From Longispora fulva (GTDB lineage: Bacteria > Actinomycetota > Actinomycetes > Mycobacteriales > Micromonosporaceae): a stretch of DNA of 64,000 bases. Below the pieces are notes generated by a model. The model had not been told where the DNA came from, searched no databases, and saw nothing but the letters and a program-made list of their open reading frames with translations. Positions 1 to 8,469 of the stretch are shown here, in pieces. The stretch covers positions 682,001-746,000 of the forward strand of contig NZ_JADOUF010000001.1 in NCBI RefSeq assembly GCF_015751905.1, read 5' to 3'. Positions within the stretch are counted from its first letter, which is position 1. Each line of letters starts with the position of its first letter. The position numbers were made by a program, and so were the translations under genes.

Positions 1-66
1 CGGGGCCGGGCGGGCGACAACGACGAGCTGCTCGACGCCGCCGCCATGGAGTCGGGCACGGACTAG
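1..66 (+). CDS. C-terminal end of a gene cut by the window edge
   Basis: The first 66 bases read as an open frame ending in TAG and give a short acidic tail (ends MESGTD). A strong hairpin follows 15 bases later, which fits a real gene end. Only 21 residues are visible, so no function can be assigned. Confidence 0.5.
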   Translation, partial: RGRAGDNDELLDAAAMESGTD

Positions 67-80
67 CCACACCAGCGAGT

Positions 81-115
81 GAACAGCCGCCCGGTCATGT
101 GCCGGGCGGCTGTTC
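81..115 (+). terminator. Intrinsic-type terminator hairpin after the first gene
   Basis: A perfect 14-bp inverted repeat (81-94 with 102-115) encloses a 7-base loop. It lies just after the stop of the partial gene and about 95 bases before the next start. There is no T tract, which is usual for actinomycete terminators. Confidence 0.7.
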
Positions 116-210
116 CGCGTCGCCTGCCCGGCTGACGGGCACCACCGTATGCGGACATTCGGCCGGCACGCTGGTGATAAATAGGGGTGCTGGAAGCCTA
201 GGCTGAGGGC

Positions 211-456
211 GTGACGACTCTTTCGCGGCCAGGTGTGTCGGCGGGAATGGCCCGCGCCAGAGCGCTGGGCGTCCACGTCGGCCGACCCCGGGTGGCCGCG
301 GACGCCACGGTCGACAGGGCTGGTGAACTGCGGGGCGAGGGCTTGTCCTACCGCCAGATCGCCGAGCGGCTGGCCGCTGAGGGTGTGCCGACGCTGGGCG
401 GCAAGAGCTGGACGAAGGACGCTGTGGTGTACCTGTTGAAGCGGTCGTCGTCATGA
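211..456 (+). CDS. Small HTH protein resembling a serine-recombinase C-terminus
   Basis: The 81-residue product starts at GTG. Residues about 14-27 (ARARALGVHVGRPR) look like the linker that follows the catalytic domain of resolvases and invertases. Residues about 43-75 (LSYRQIAERLAAEGVP, then LGGKSWTKDAVVYLL) resemble the DNA-binding helix-turn-helix of those recombinases. The catalytic domain is absent, so the protein probably only binds DNA. Its stop overlaps the next start by 4 bases (ATGA), making it the first gene of a three-gene operon. It could be an antitoxin-like autoregulator or a recombinase remnant; the intact coupling favours a working gene. Confidence 0.65.
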   Translation: MTTLSRPGVSAGMARARALGVHVGRPRVAADATVDRAGELRGEGLSYRQIAERLAAEGVPTLGGKSWTKDAVVYLLKRSSS

Positions 457-1127
457 CGATCGAAGCCGCTGGCCCTGTCTATGATTTCGACTCCGCCCTC
501 GGAGTAGGGCAGGCCCTCGCGGACGCGGCGGGCGGAACACCGGCGCATCTGGTCCGCTCGGACGGAACGTCGGTGTTGGTGCACAGGACGGCTCCCAGCT
601 TCCCGTTGTCGGCTCTCCCGGTCGGTGTGGTCGCCCGAGAGGGAGCCCTACGATGGCGGCGGGTGACGAGCCAGCCGGGTGTCGAGTCCACGGTCGCTGG
701 GGGCTGGGGCGAGACGGTGGAAGTGCTCGGCGCCCTGGAGGACGCGGCGCGAGGGAAGGTCGCGCATCTGATCCGCGGCGACGGCCTGTCCGTCGAACTG
801 CGATCGGACAACGTGGCGGAGGATACGGGCGCGGACGAGGAGCCGGGCGGCGTGCTGGGGCAGGTGCGCCGGTTGCGTGACCGGATCGTCCAGGCGGAGC
901 CGGATCCGGAGCGCCGCAAGCTCTACGCCCGCTCGCTGACCTTGTCACACTACCGCGACAGCCATGACGGCCGTCTTCCCGAGCTGGCGGACTACGTGGC
1001 GCAGCAGCGGACGATGGCCGCGCTCACCGGGCTGGACGACGCGGGGATACGGCAGGCCGCGCACGAGGAACTCGTCGCCGACCGCGTCGCATTGGAGGCG
1101 TTCCCGCTGCCGGATCACACGACGTGA
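453..1127 (+). CDS. Unknown 224-residue protein with an internal duplication
   Basis: This is the second gene of the overlapping operon, starting in the ATGA overlap at 453 and ending in a GTGA overlap with the next gene. I do not recognise the family. Two parts of the N-terminal half repeat each other: residues about 17-42 (ALADAAGGTPAHLVRSDGTS) and about 92-117 (ALEDAARGKVAHLIRGDGLS). This suggests a duplicated beta-rich module. The C-terminal part is helical and charged. No signal peptide or membrane segment is seen. Tight coupling to a DNA-binding protein and a PIN-like protein suggests a module with linked stoichiometry, perhaps toxin-antitoxin-like. Confidence 0.7.
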   Translation: MTIEAAGPVYDFDSALGVGQALADAAGGTPAHLVRSDGTSVLVHRTAPSFPLSALPVGVVAREGALRWRRVTSQPGVESTVAGGWGETVEVLGALEDAARGKVAHLIRGDGLSVELRSDNVAEDTGADEEPGGVLGQVRRLRDRIVQAEPDPERRKLYARSLTLSHYRDSHDGRLPELADYVAQQRTMAALTGLDDAGIRQAAHEELVADRVALEAFPLPDHTT

Positions 1128-1543
1128 CCTACGAGTACGTCCTCGATGTGCCCGTGTTACGCGCCATTCTCGCTGGAGATCTGGATCTCGACGCGACCGC
1201 GGCACGACGGAACGCGCGGCTGATCGTGGCCCGGGGAGTGCTGGAGGCGCTGGTCGAACGCACCCGACTCGACCAGGTCGGGGCGCTGGAACGGATGGCG
1301 GCCAGGGCGCAGCGGCATGACGTGCACGACTTCGTCGAGCACAGCCCGCACCTGGATGTGGCTGTGGCCGCCGCGGTGGCCTGGCTCCGGGACGCGGCCC
1401 ATGTCGCCGACCCGATACTGGGCCTGCTCGTCGCCGTCGCGCGGACCCGCGATCCGGCCGCGTGGATCGCCACCACCGAGGAACGTCAGGTGCCGATCAA
1501 CAGGGCGTACCCGACGCAACGCCTCCTGGGGCTGCAGATCTGA
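1124..1543 (+). CDS. PIN-domain-like protein (putative VapC-type nuclease)
   Basis: The 139-residue product starts at GTG inside the previous stop (GTGA). Its layout fits a PIN nuclease: an N-terminal beta strand with an acidic residue (YVLDVPVLRAIL, D8), acidic residues in the middle (E41, E45), and a C-terminal ADPILGLLVAVA segment with D96, followed by AWIATTEE where PIN proteins have the last strand and acidic residue. The match is degenerate, so nuclease activity is inferred only. If correct, this is the toxin-like end of the 211-1543 operon. Confidence 0.55.
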   Translation: MTYEYVLDVPVLRAILAGDLDLDATAARRNARLIVARGVLEALVERTRLDQVGALERMAARAQRHDVHDFVEHSPHLDVAVAAAVAWLRDAAHVADPILGLLVAVARTRDPAAWIATTEERQVPINRAYPTQRLLGLQI

Positions 1544-1689
1544 ATCGGCCGCACGCCACCGGCCCACGTCCATGAGCACGCGGACTTCCCGGCTCCGTGG
1601 CGACGTCTGTCCAACAGTGACTGACCGTTGCCTCGTGTACACCAAGCGGAGCATGATGGGCACACCTGACCAGACAGAAGGGACTGATC

Positions 1690-2244
1690 ATGGCCAAAGT
1701 GCTCATCGTCACCGGGGACGCCGCCGAGGATCTGGAGGTCATGTACCCCTACCAGCGCCTGCTGGAGGACGGCCACGAGGTGCGGATCGCCGCGCCGGCC
1801 GTCAAGCGACTCCAGTTCGTGGTGCACGACTTCGTGGACGGGTTCGACACGTACACGGAGAAGCCCGGGCGGACCTGGCCGTCCGACGTCGCGTTCGCCG
1901 ACGTCGACCCGGCGGAGTACGACGCCGTGGTGATCCCGGGCGGCCGCGCGCCGGAGTACCTGCGCAACAACCCCGACTGTCAGCGGATCGTGCGGCACTT
2001 CGTCGAGGCCGACAAGCCGATCGCGCACCTGTGCCACGGGCCGCTGATCGTGGCGGCGGTCGGTGGGCTGGCCGGGCGGCGCGCGGCGGCGTACCCGGCG
2101 CTGGCCGCCGACGTGGCCGCCGCCGGGGGCGAGTTCGTCGACGGAGAGGCGGTCGTGGACGGCACCATGGTGTCGGGCCGGGCGTGGCCGGACCATCCGG
2201 CGTGGATGCGCGAGTTCATGACGGTGCTCCGCGCGAAGAGCTGA
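1690..2244 (+). CDS. DJ-1/PfpI family protein
   Basis: The 184-residue length fits single-domain DJ-1/PfpI proteins, which include glyoxalases, deglycases, chaperones and putative proteases. A GAAGGGA ribosome site lies 9 bases before the ATG. The family's nucleophile elbow is visible as AHLCHGP, with the reactive cysteine at C115 and the neighbouring H116. The N-terminal VLIVTGDAAEDLEV carries the conserved acidic residue, and AVVIPGGRAPEYLR is the typical central strand-loop. Cytoplasmic, no signal peptide. It stands alone, with about 150 bases upstream for its own promoter. The substrate cannot be inferred. Confidence 0.9.
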   Translation: MAKVLIVTGDAAEDLEVMYPYQRLLEDGHEVRIAAPAVKRLQFVVHDFVDGFDTYTEKPGRTWPSDVAFADVDPAEYDAVVIPGGRAPEYLRNNPDCQRIVRHFVEADKPIAHLCHGPLIVAAVGGLAGRRAAAYPALAADVAAAGGEFVDGEAVVDGTMVSGRAWPDHPAWMREFMTVLRAKS

Positions 2245-2365
2245 CCACACGATTCGGGTAGGGGGCGAGTCGCGCGACCGGGCCGGTCGCAGGCTCGCCT
2301 CGGCGTCTCCGTGGCCAGGCCCGGCCAGTTGATCATGACTGGCCGGGTCGTACTAGTCTTCGGGC

Positions 2366-2977
2366 ATGGCCTTGAATCCGGATGAGTTCTACGCCCACGC
2401 GGTCGCCGCCGCCGACCAGGAACACCGCCTGCCGTTGGCACGCATGACGGAGTGGGACATCAGCCCGTTCGAGTTGGAAGGGCTGCGCGTGTCGCCGTTG
2501 CGGCCGCCGGTTCTGCCCGAGCCGGCCCGGCACGGCGAGGACCCGTCGGACTGCCGCGCGTGCCGTGAACGGGACACGGGGATCTGGTTCAACGACAACT
2601 GGCGGCTGCGCAGGATCACGGGCGTCGGCGTGCCGCTGGTGCTCATGCTGTACCCGCGCGACCACTACGACATGGCGGACCTGCCCGACGAGCTGGCCGC
2701 GGAACTGGGACTGCTGAGCACGCGCATCGTCCGCCACATCCAGGCGGTGCCGCACATCGCGCGGGCCCACGTCTACCGGATCGGGGACGGCGGCGCGCAC
2801 CTGCACGTCTGGTTCTTCGCCCGGCCCGAGGGTCAGGCGCAGCTGTACGGTTCCTGGCTGCCCGTCTGGGACGACCTGCTGCCGGAGTACCCGGCGGCGG
2901 TGGCGGACGCGGACGCGGCGATCGTGGCCGACGCCCTGGTCGCGTCCTCGGGAGGCCGCCGGTCGGCCACCGGCTGA
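2366..2977 (+). CDS. HIT-like domain protein with CxxC
   Basis: The 203-residue protein carries a HIT-type active-site segment at about 145-151 (HLHVWFF). The usual motif has three histidines alternating with hydrophobic residues; here the third is Trp149. A CxxC pair at C63/C66 could bind zinc, as in the galactose-1-phosphate uridylyltransferase branch. HIT proteins hydrolyse or transfer nucleotides, but the changed third position makes the reaction uncertain. No signal peptide. It stands alone, about 120 bases after the DJ-1 gene. Confidence 0.65.
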   Translation: MALNPDEFYAHAVAAADQEHRLPLARMTEWDISPFELEGLRVSPLRPPVLPEPARHGEDPSDCRACRERDTGIWFNDNWRLRRITGVGVPLVLMLYPRDHYDMADLPDELAAELGLLSTRIVRHIQAVPHIARAHVYRIGDGGAHLHVWFFARPEGQAQLYGSWLPVWDDLLPEYPAAVADADAAIVADALVASSGGRRSATG

Positions 2978-3155
2978 CCCCGCTGGCAGGGTCGGTGGCG
3001 CGCGACGCCACCGGCCCTCACGCGCGCGGGATCAGCGCCAGACCGGCCTCGTACACGTCATCGGGTGTCAGGTTTTCGACCCGGGCGGCCGCGAGCACGT
3101 CGTCCGGCACAGTTGTGTCCCGTGAATCACCGCCAAAATGATGTGGGGAATGATG

Positions 3156-3560
3156 ATGGAACAGGCTCTGATCGACGCGATGTGGCGCTACCTCGACGCC
3201 GGCCTGGCGCTGGACATCGACGCGCTCGACGCCCTCTACGACGACGACTTCGAGAACCTGCGGGTCGACCTGTCCGGCCAGGCCGTCACCCTCACCAAGG
3301 CGATGTTCCTGGCGCGCTTCCGGGCCATGCGCGAGCAGGGCGACAAGCTCGAACCGACCGACGACGTCACCTTCCCGGCCACCACGGTCTTCGGCGACCA
3401 CGCGTCGGTCATCATGCGCCGGGTGAAGGACGGCGAGCCGGTGCTCTACACCTTCGTGTGGCGCCTGGAGGACGGTCGACCCGCCACGATCCTGCGGGAG
3501 ATCACCTTCGACAAGGACGTGAGCTACCTCGTCGCGATGCTGGCCCAGCGACAGGCCTGA
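3156..3560 (+). CDS. NTF2-like fold protein
   Basis: There are five in-frame ATGs at the start. The ATG at 3156 is chosen because GGGGA lies 6 bases ahead of it, giving 134 residues. The product has the size and pattern of SnoaL/DUF4440 proteins: an N-terminal helix pair (LIDAMWRYLDAGLALD), an acidic DALYDDDFENLRVDL strand, and a C-terminal sheet. Such proteins can be small-molecule isomerases, hydrolases or non-enzymatic binding proteins. No catalytic set can be assigned. Soluble and cytoplasmic. Confidence 0.7.
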   Translation: MEQALIDAMWRYLDAGLALDIDALDALYDDDFENLRVDLSGQAVTLTKAMFLARFRAMREQGDKLEPTDDVTFPATTVFGDHASVIMRRVKDGEPVLYTFVWRLEDGRPATILREITFDKDVSYLVAMLAQRQA

Positions 3561-3624
3561 CTCCCGGGCTGCGGTGCCGGTTGACGGGCCGGTCTTGCCG
3601 CGCCGACTCTGGCATGGTGGAGTA

Positions 3625-4068
3625 ATGCAGAGCGTGTATGAGGCAGCCGGCGGCAGTGAGGGCCTGCTCCGGCTGGCCGAGGCGTGGCACTCCCGGGTGA
3701 TGGCCGACGAGGTGGTCAGCCACGCGTTCAGCCACGGATTCCACCCGCGGCACAACGAGCGGCTCGCCGCGTACTGGGGCGAGGCCCTCGGCGGGCCCAC
3801 CGCGTACTCCGACGCCTACGGGGACGAGACCTCGGTTGTGCGGACGCACAGCGGCAACGGTCCGCACGAGGAGATGGACCGCCGGGCGATCGCCTGTTTC
3901 GACCAGGCGCTGCGGGACGTGGGCATCGGGGCCGAGCCGCTCCGGCAGGTGCTGCACGACTACTTCGCCTGGGCCACCGCGACGATGGCGCAGTACCACG
4001 AGTCCGCTGACGACGTCCCGGACGGATTGGGCATTCCGCGATGGTCATGGGACGGTCCGAAGAGTTGA
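3625..4068 (+). CDS. Truncated (2/2) haemoglobin-like protein
   Basis: The ATG at 3625 gives 147 residues, close to family length. The N-terminal SVYEAAGG matches the usual start of group II truncated globins, and H75 or H81 in THSGNGPH is the likely proximal haem ligand. The following helix (EEMDRRAIACFDQAL) and the tail YFAWATATMAQY also fit the family. These proteins bind haem and react with oxygen or nitric oxide in the cytoplasm. The gene lies at the edge of the A+T-richer island that begins after its stop and is itself of normal high G+C. Confidence 0.8.
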   Translation: MQSVYEAAGGSEGLLRLAEAWHSRVMADEVVSHAFSHGFHPRHNERLAAYWGEALGGPTAYSDAYGDETSVVRTHSGNGPHEEMDRRAIACFDQALRDVGIGAEPLRQVLHDYFAWATATMAQYHESADDVPDGLGIPRWSWDGPKS

Positions 4069-4252
4069 CTTCGTTGATAGTGGATCAGGCGGCGAGCGGT
4101 TCGAGTCCCTTCGGCGCAAACAGTTGGACCTGGGTTACGTCCTCCTTTCGGCTCACCGTCGGATCTCCCGGCAGAGCCCGTTGTTGAATAGCTGTGCCGG
4201 CTGGCCTTGGTAGCCGAGGGTCTGGCCGTGCCCTGGAGTGGGGCGTGATATA

Positions 4253-4807
4253 TCACAGTTCGTCGTAGTCCAATAGCCCATTTTCCAGTACGTGTGTACG
4301 GAAGCCTCCTGGGCCAAAGGGCAAGTGATACTCGCTCTCCAAAAGGCTATCGGCTAGCGCCTCGACCATGACTGTCGTTAGCTTCTTGGCGCGAATCGCA
4401 TCGCATAAGAGTGGAACAGTCGCTGTGACTCGAATTCCCTTTTCTTCTGCAATTGTGCGCGCGGTGGCGTCGTCAATCACGACCTCGCACCCATAGATCT
4501 GACCCATGGCAAGAACGCCACATTCGCCCATGTTCTTGCCATCGACGACCAGTCGGTCGACGTAGTGGGCAAACGCGGCGCCGAAGCCTTGGTCGGTCGA
4601 CCGGTGCACATGGATCCAGTCGGCATCGAGTGCTGCACCGACTGTGGGAACGTTCGCGGTAGCGTTGACGAGTTCGCGCTCAACGCTATCAGGAATGTAG
4701 ACTGGGCGATTATCTGCAAGAAACCGCAAGACGCCCAGCCAGCCGTTTATTGTGAAGTGTCTCAGTGGGCCCGTATCAAAAACCCAGGCGTTGCTGGGGA
4801 TGGTCAC
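4253..4807 (-). CDS. PIN-domain protein paired with XRE-ImmA/IrrE
   Basis: The 184-residue product has a PIN nuclease layout: VFDTGPLRHF (D11), PDSVERELVNA (E43, E45), a central GECGVLAMG (E95) and EVVIDDATAR (D112, D113). These four acidic positions would bind Mg2+ or Mn2+ for RNA cleavage. It overlaps the upstream regulator-protease gene by 4 bases. Base composition is about 52-55% G+C in the lines I counted, far below the neighbours, which indicates transfer. Similar pairings of a PIN protein with an XRE-Zn-peptidase have been predicted as toxin-antitoxin or stress modules. This gene would be the toxin. Confidence 0.8.
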   Translation of the reverse strand: MTIPSNAWVFDTGPLRHFTINGWLGVLRFLADNRPVYIPDSVERELVNATANVPTVGAALDADWIHVHRSTDQGFGAAFAHYVDRLVVDGKNMGECGVLAMGQIYGCEVVIDDATARTIAEEKGIRVTATVPLLCDAIRAKKLTTVMVEALADSLLESEYHLPFGPGGFRTHVLENGLLDYDEL

Positions 4808-5946
4808 GAAACAAACTTCCAGATTTCGTCGGGCCGCCGCTCGCGAGTGTGTGGCAGATCTGTCTCGTCGACCGTGTATTGAAGCAGGTCCAGCGCCCGC
4901 TCGCGGCTAATTCGCTCGTCGCGCGCTAATCGCAGAACCGCGCGTGCGAATGGTCGGGGAACTGTCGTTCCCTCCAACTCCTCAAGAGGAACATAGAGAT
5001 TCAACTCAATGATATCTGCCTGGGTGGTCCGATAGTTGCGTACAGAGGCAACTGCCTGACTATCGGCGAGCTTTAATTCCTTCAAGCGTGTTGCGAGAGT
5101 GGACATATCAATCCGGAATTTGCTCGCAAGTAGAATAGCCGCATTGCGCTCCCCTACTTGGTCAACCTTCTCTTGCCAGTGCCGCCTAACTGTGGATTCG
5201 GGCAAAAGCAGTGCGCGTGCGAATCGGTCGAGGCGTGACTCCAATGGGACGGTATCATCGGAATGGCTAGCTATCCGCCAATCGACGGTGTACGCGTCCG
5301 CAATTAGGTAATGGCCGAGTTCGTGCGCCAAGGCGAGTCGCCTGCGACCAACCTTCATATTACTGTTGACGAGAGTGACGCCTCCACGACGCAACAAGAT
5401 CGTCCCGGCATCGGCGGTGTCCTTCCCGACATCACGAGAGAACGCGAGTAGTCCGACCTTGGAGACGGCGCTTGAGAGGTTAGTGATTGGTTCCTCCGCC
5501 GGAAGGGTCATCAATTCACGCGCCTGCACAGCTAGCGCCTCGGTTTCAGCATTTGTCGAAGGCTGTCTGATATCTGCCTTTGAAACTATTTCGGAGGCAT
5601 CTAGACCTAGCTCGGCGACCTTCAGGGAATCCACGAACTCGACATCATTGGAATGCTTTGCGAGCAATGCATCGATCTGGGAGTCGGCAGTGTCCAGCCC
5701 CTGGCTGGATCGATGTGCGACAAGGGCGGGGACTGGATCTTCGAAGAACGTAGACATGCGTACACGGGTGGCTGTGGCGATGTCTGATAGCTCGAGTGCC
5801 GTGACCTTGCGGATGCCCCCCTCGATCTTGTTTACGACCGTGCGATCAAGGCCGATCGCTCGGCCTAGGTCTTCCTGACTCAGGTCCGCGCGCTTGCGCG
5901 CTTCTCGGATGCGCTCGCCCAGCGTTCGCGCGTCGATTTCGGCCAT
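4804..5946 (-). CDS. XRE family regulator fused to ImmA/IrrE metallopeptidase
   Basis: I start at the ATG at 5946 (MAEIDAR), giving 380 residues; six more in-frame residues lie upstream. Residues about 10-65 are an XRE helix-turn-helix (LSQEDLGRAIGLDRTVVNKIEGG). The peptidase centre is HELGH at 208-212 in the ImmA/IrrE domain, which cleaves repressors or antitoxins on a stress or induction signal. It is the first gene of a two-gene operon with the PIN protein, with the low G+C of its partner. It probably represses the operon and self-cleaves or cleaves a partner to release the toxin; that role is inferred. Confidence 0.85.
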   Translation of the reverse strand: MAEIDARTLGERIREARKRADLSQEDLGRAIGLDRTVVNKIEGGIRKVTALELSDIATATRVRMSTFFEDPVPALVAHRSSQGLDTADSQIDALLAKHSNDVEFVDSLKVAELGLDASEIVSKADIRQPSTNAETEALAVQARELMTLPAEEPITNLSSAVSKVGLLAFSRDVGKDTADAGTILLRRGGVTLVNSNMKVGRRRLALAHELGHYLIADAYTVDWRIASHSDDTVPLESRLDRFARALLLPESTVRRHWQEKVDQVGERNAAILLASKFRIDMSTLATRLKELKLADSQAVASVRNYRTTQADIIELNLYVPLEELEGTTVPRPFARAVLRLARDERISRERALDLLQYTVDETDLPHTRERRPDEIWKFVS

Positions 5947-6326
5947 AGTGCGATTCTCGCACACTGTAGTCGACGGGGAAAGGTGGACCGTATAGCTTCG
6001 TGGACAAGATCCTTCCGGCAGGGTTGTGCCTGTCGGAAGGATCTTGGACAGCCTGCCCTCGAAGGCTGAACACGCTGGGTGAAGTCATGCCCGCCGGCCT
6101 GGCGGGAACTCCCGTCCGGAGCACCTATTCGCTCATCCGGACGGAACGTGGCAACCATGGGAGCCGCGAATCATGCTCGAAGGCCATCTCTGGCGCGCCC
6201 GGCGCCGGGTGGACCCAGCTCCACCATGCCCCGTCAGTTGGCGCTATCGACCCCACAGTCCCTGGATTCCTAGTGTCGAAGCCGACCGGTACACGGCCGG
6301 CCGAACCAAATCCTGTGAGGACATCC
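5947..6326. other. Divergent intergenic region with a 13-bp hairpin
   Basis: This 380-base stretch separates the island operon from the secreted hydrolase gene. It contains a perfect 13-bp inverted repeat (6005-6017 with 6034-6046) around a 16-base loop. As it lies upstream of both genes it is not a simple terminator for either. It could be an operator of the XRE protein, an attenuator, or a boundary mark of the island. A ribosome site (GTGAGGA) lies just before the next start. No other gene is seen. Confidence 0.5.
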
Positions 6327-7835
6327 ATGCGCACGATCAGACTCGCCGCCACCGTCGGCACGGCACTACTCGTCGCCGGCGGCCCGGCGGTCAGCCCGGC
6401 CGCCGCCAGCCCCCCGACCGCCACGCTCGCCTGGCACACCTGCAGCACCGGCCCCGACGACGCAGACGGGGCGGCCCTCGACGCCGCCGGCGCCCAGTGC
6501 GCGGAGGTGGCGGTCCCGCTGGACTACTCCCGCCCGCGCGGCCGGACCATCACCATCGCACTGTCCCGGCTCGCCGCCACCGACCCGGCCCATCGGCGCG
6601 GTGCCCTGATCCCCAACCCCGGCGGGCCCGGCGACCCCGCACTGACCCTGGGGGTCGAACTCGCCCAGGCCGCGCCGGCCCTCGCGGCCCACTACGACCT
6701 GATCGGGATGGACCCGCGGTTCGTGGGCCGCAGTACCCCGCTGAGCTGCCAGTGGGACACCGGCCTGTCGATGCGGGGGGCGGGCCCGACCCGGCAGACC
6801 TTCGCCGAAACCACTGTCCGGGCCAGGGGACTGGCCGCCGGCTGCGTCCGGGGCAACGAGGATCTGCTGCCGTACGCCTCCACCCGTAACGCGGCCCGCG
6901 ACATGGACCAGGTCCGTGCCGCCCTCGGCGAGCCCACGCTGTCCTATCTCGGCTGGTCGGCGGGCAGCTACCTGGGCGCGGTGTACACCCAGCTGTTCCC
7001 GGGCCGCGTCGACCGGTTCGTGCTGGACAGCGCCGTGGACCCCGACACGTACGGCCCCGGCGTCACCCGGGCTATGGGGGCCCCGACCGAGGCGGCGTTG
7101 CGCAACTGGGCAGGCTGGGCGGCGACCCGCGACGCGACGTACCACCTGGGTGCGACCCGGGAGGCGGTGCTGGCCACCGTGGACCGGGTGCGGCGGGCCT
7201 CCGAGGCGCGCCCGCTGCGGGTGGGGGAGTTCGCGGTGGACAGCCAGCTGCTGCCGGAGCTGTTGTTCCTGCCGATCCGGTTCGACACCGACGCCGACTA
7301 CGCCGGGATCGCCGCCGATGTGCGGGTACTCGCCGACGCCGCCGACGGCCGCCCGGTCACCCCGTCCCCGGGCCTGCTGGCCAACCTAACCATGATCACC
7401 GGCCCGGGGACCGGGGACGGCACGTTCCTGCTCTGCGCGGACCGGGCCGCCCCGCGCGACCCGGAGACCTACTACCGCGACATCCAGGCGCACCGGGCGA
7501 GTGAGCCGCTGTTCGGCCCGCTGACCCGCAACGTCACGCCGTGCGCTTTCTGGCCGACTGCCCCGGTCGAGTCCCCGACCCGGATCCGCAACAGCGTGCC
7601 GGCCCTGATCGTGGGGGCGACCGGCGACCCGCGCACCCCCTTCCCGGGGCAGTTGGCCATGCACCGCGCGCTGGCCGGTTCCCGGATGGTCACCCTGGAC
7701 AACGCGTTCCGGCACCTGGTGTACGGCGTGGAGGACAACCCGTGCGTGGACGGCGCGGTCAACCGGTACCTCCTCGATGGGGTGTTGCCCACGGCGGACC
7801 TGACCTGCGCCCGGGTCAGCGGCGCAGGTAGCTGA
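6327..7835 (+). CDS. Secreted alpha/beta-hydrolase, tripeptidyl aminopeptidase type
   Basis: The ATG at 6327 follows GTGAGGA and begins a signal peptide (MRTIRLAATV, cut near AAAS), giving 502 residues. The catalytic triad can be placed: S211 in GWSAGS, D434 in ATGDPRTP and H463 in AFRHLVYG. The oxyanion region is NPGGPGDP. The C-terminal part matches the TAP-like domain of Streptomyces SlpD/SlpE and tripeptidyl aminopeptidases, which remove short peptides from protein N-termini outside the cell. Its 3' end overlaps the convergent response regulator by 20 bases. Confidence 0.9.
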   Translation: MRTIRLAATVGTALLVAGGPAVSPAAASPPTATLAWHTCSTGPDDADGAALDAAGAQCAEVAVPLDYSRPRGRTITIALSRLAATDPAHRRGALIPNPGGPGDPALTLGVELAQAAPALAAHYDLIGMDPRFVGRSTPLSCQWDTGLSMRGAGPTRQTFAETTVRARGLAAGCVRGNEDLLPYASTRNAARDMDQVRAALGEPTLSYLGWSAGSYLGAVYTQLFPGRVDRFVLDSAVDPDTYGPGVTRAMGAPTEAALRNWAGWAATRDATYHLGATREAVLATVDRVRRASEARPLRVGEFAVDSQLLPELLFLPIRFDTDADYAGIAADVRVLADAADGRPVTPSPGLLANLTMITGPGTGDGTFLLCADRAAPRDPETYYRDIQAHRASEPLFGPLTRNVTPCAFWPTAPVESPTRIRNSVPALIVGATGDPRTPFPGQLAMHRALAGSRMVTLDNAFRHLVYGVEDNPCVDGAVNRYLLDGVLPTADLTCARVSGAGS

Positions 7836-8469
7836 GGACGGCCAGTACCCGGCGGTGACCGTCCTCGCCGCCGGCCAAGCCGAGCTTGGCGAAGATGTTG
7901 CCGATGTGCTTGGCCACCGCGGCGTCGCCCACCAGCAGTTCCCGGGCGATCGACGCGTTGGCCCGGCCCTCGGCCATCAGGGCGAGCACCTCCCGCTCCC
8001 GGGGGGTGAGCGCGTCGAGCGGCCCGGCGACCCGTTGCCGGGCCAGTAGCTGCCGCACCACGTCCGGGTCGATCACCGTCTCACCGGCGGCGACCCGGAC
8101 GACGGCGTCGGCGAACTCGGACACCTCACCGATCCGGTCCTTCAACAGGTACCCGACCCCGCCGAGCCCGGCCGGCCCGAGCAGTTCCGCGGCGTACGCC
8201 GTCGCGGCGTGCTGGGACAACACCAGCACGGCGAGCCCGGGGTGCGCGTCGCGCAGCGCCACCGCCGCGCGCAACCCGTCATCGGTGTGCCCCGGCGGCA
8301 TCCGCACATCGGTCAACACCAGATCAGGCCGGTACTCGCCGACAGCGCCCAGCAGCGCCTCCGCGTCTCCGACCGCCGCCCGCACGGTGTGCCCGAACGA
8401 CTCCAGCAGCCCGACCAGCCCGGCGCGCATCAGCACCGAGTCCTCGGCGAGCACTATCCGCAGTGCCAC
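7816..8469 (-). CDS. LuxR-type response regulator
   Basis: The GTG start at 8469 lies inside the end of the kinase gene (16-base overlap), so the two are coupled. The 217-residue product has a receiver domain with acidic pocket (VLAEDS), phospho-acceptor D54 in LTDVRMPPG, and the Lys of GYLLKDR. The C-terminal LuxR/NarL helix-turn-helix starts LTPREREVLALMAEG. It should act as a DNA-binding output for the adjacent kinase. The MPPGHTDDG insertion is typical of the actinobacterial NarL-like branch. Targets are unknown. Confidence 0.92.
   Translation of the reverse strand: MALRIVLAEDSVLMRAGLVGLLESFGHTVRAAVGDAEALLGAVGEYRPDLVLTDVRMPPGHTDDGLRAAVALRDAHPGLAVLVLSQHAATAYAAELLGPAGLGGVGYLLKDRIGEVSEFADAVVRVAAGETVIDPDVVRQLLARQRVAGPLDALTPREREVLALMAEGRANASIARELLVGDAAVAKHIGNIFAKLGLAGGEDGHRRVLAVLSYLRR

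Noticed and set aside
3018-3114. Short minus-strand coding-like tail (VPDDVLAAARVENLTPDDVYEAG)
   Set aside because: Only about 30 codons between two plus-strand genes, without start context or family; possible remnant but unsupported.
4094-4125. tRNA 3'-end-like sequence (ggttcgagtcc) near the left edge of the low-G+C island
   Set aside because: The T-loop string is present but the T-stem does not pair and no acceptor stem or second copy at the island's right end was found, so it is not called as a tRNA or att site.
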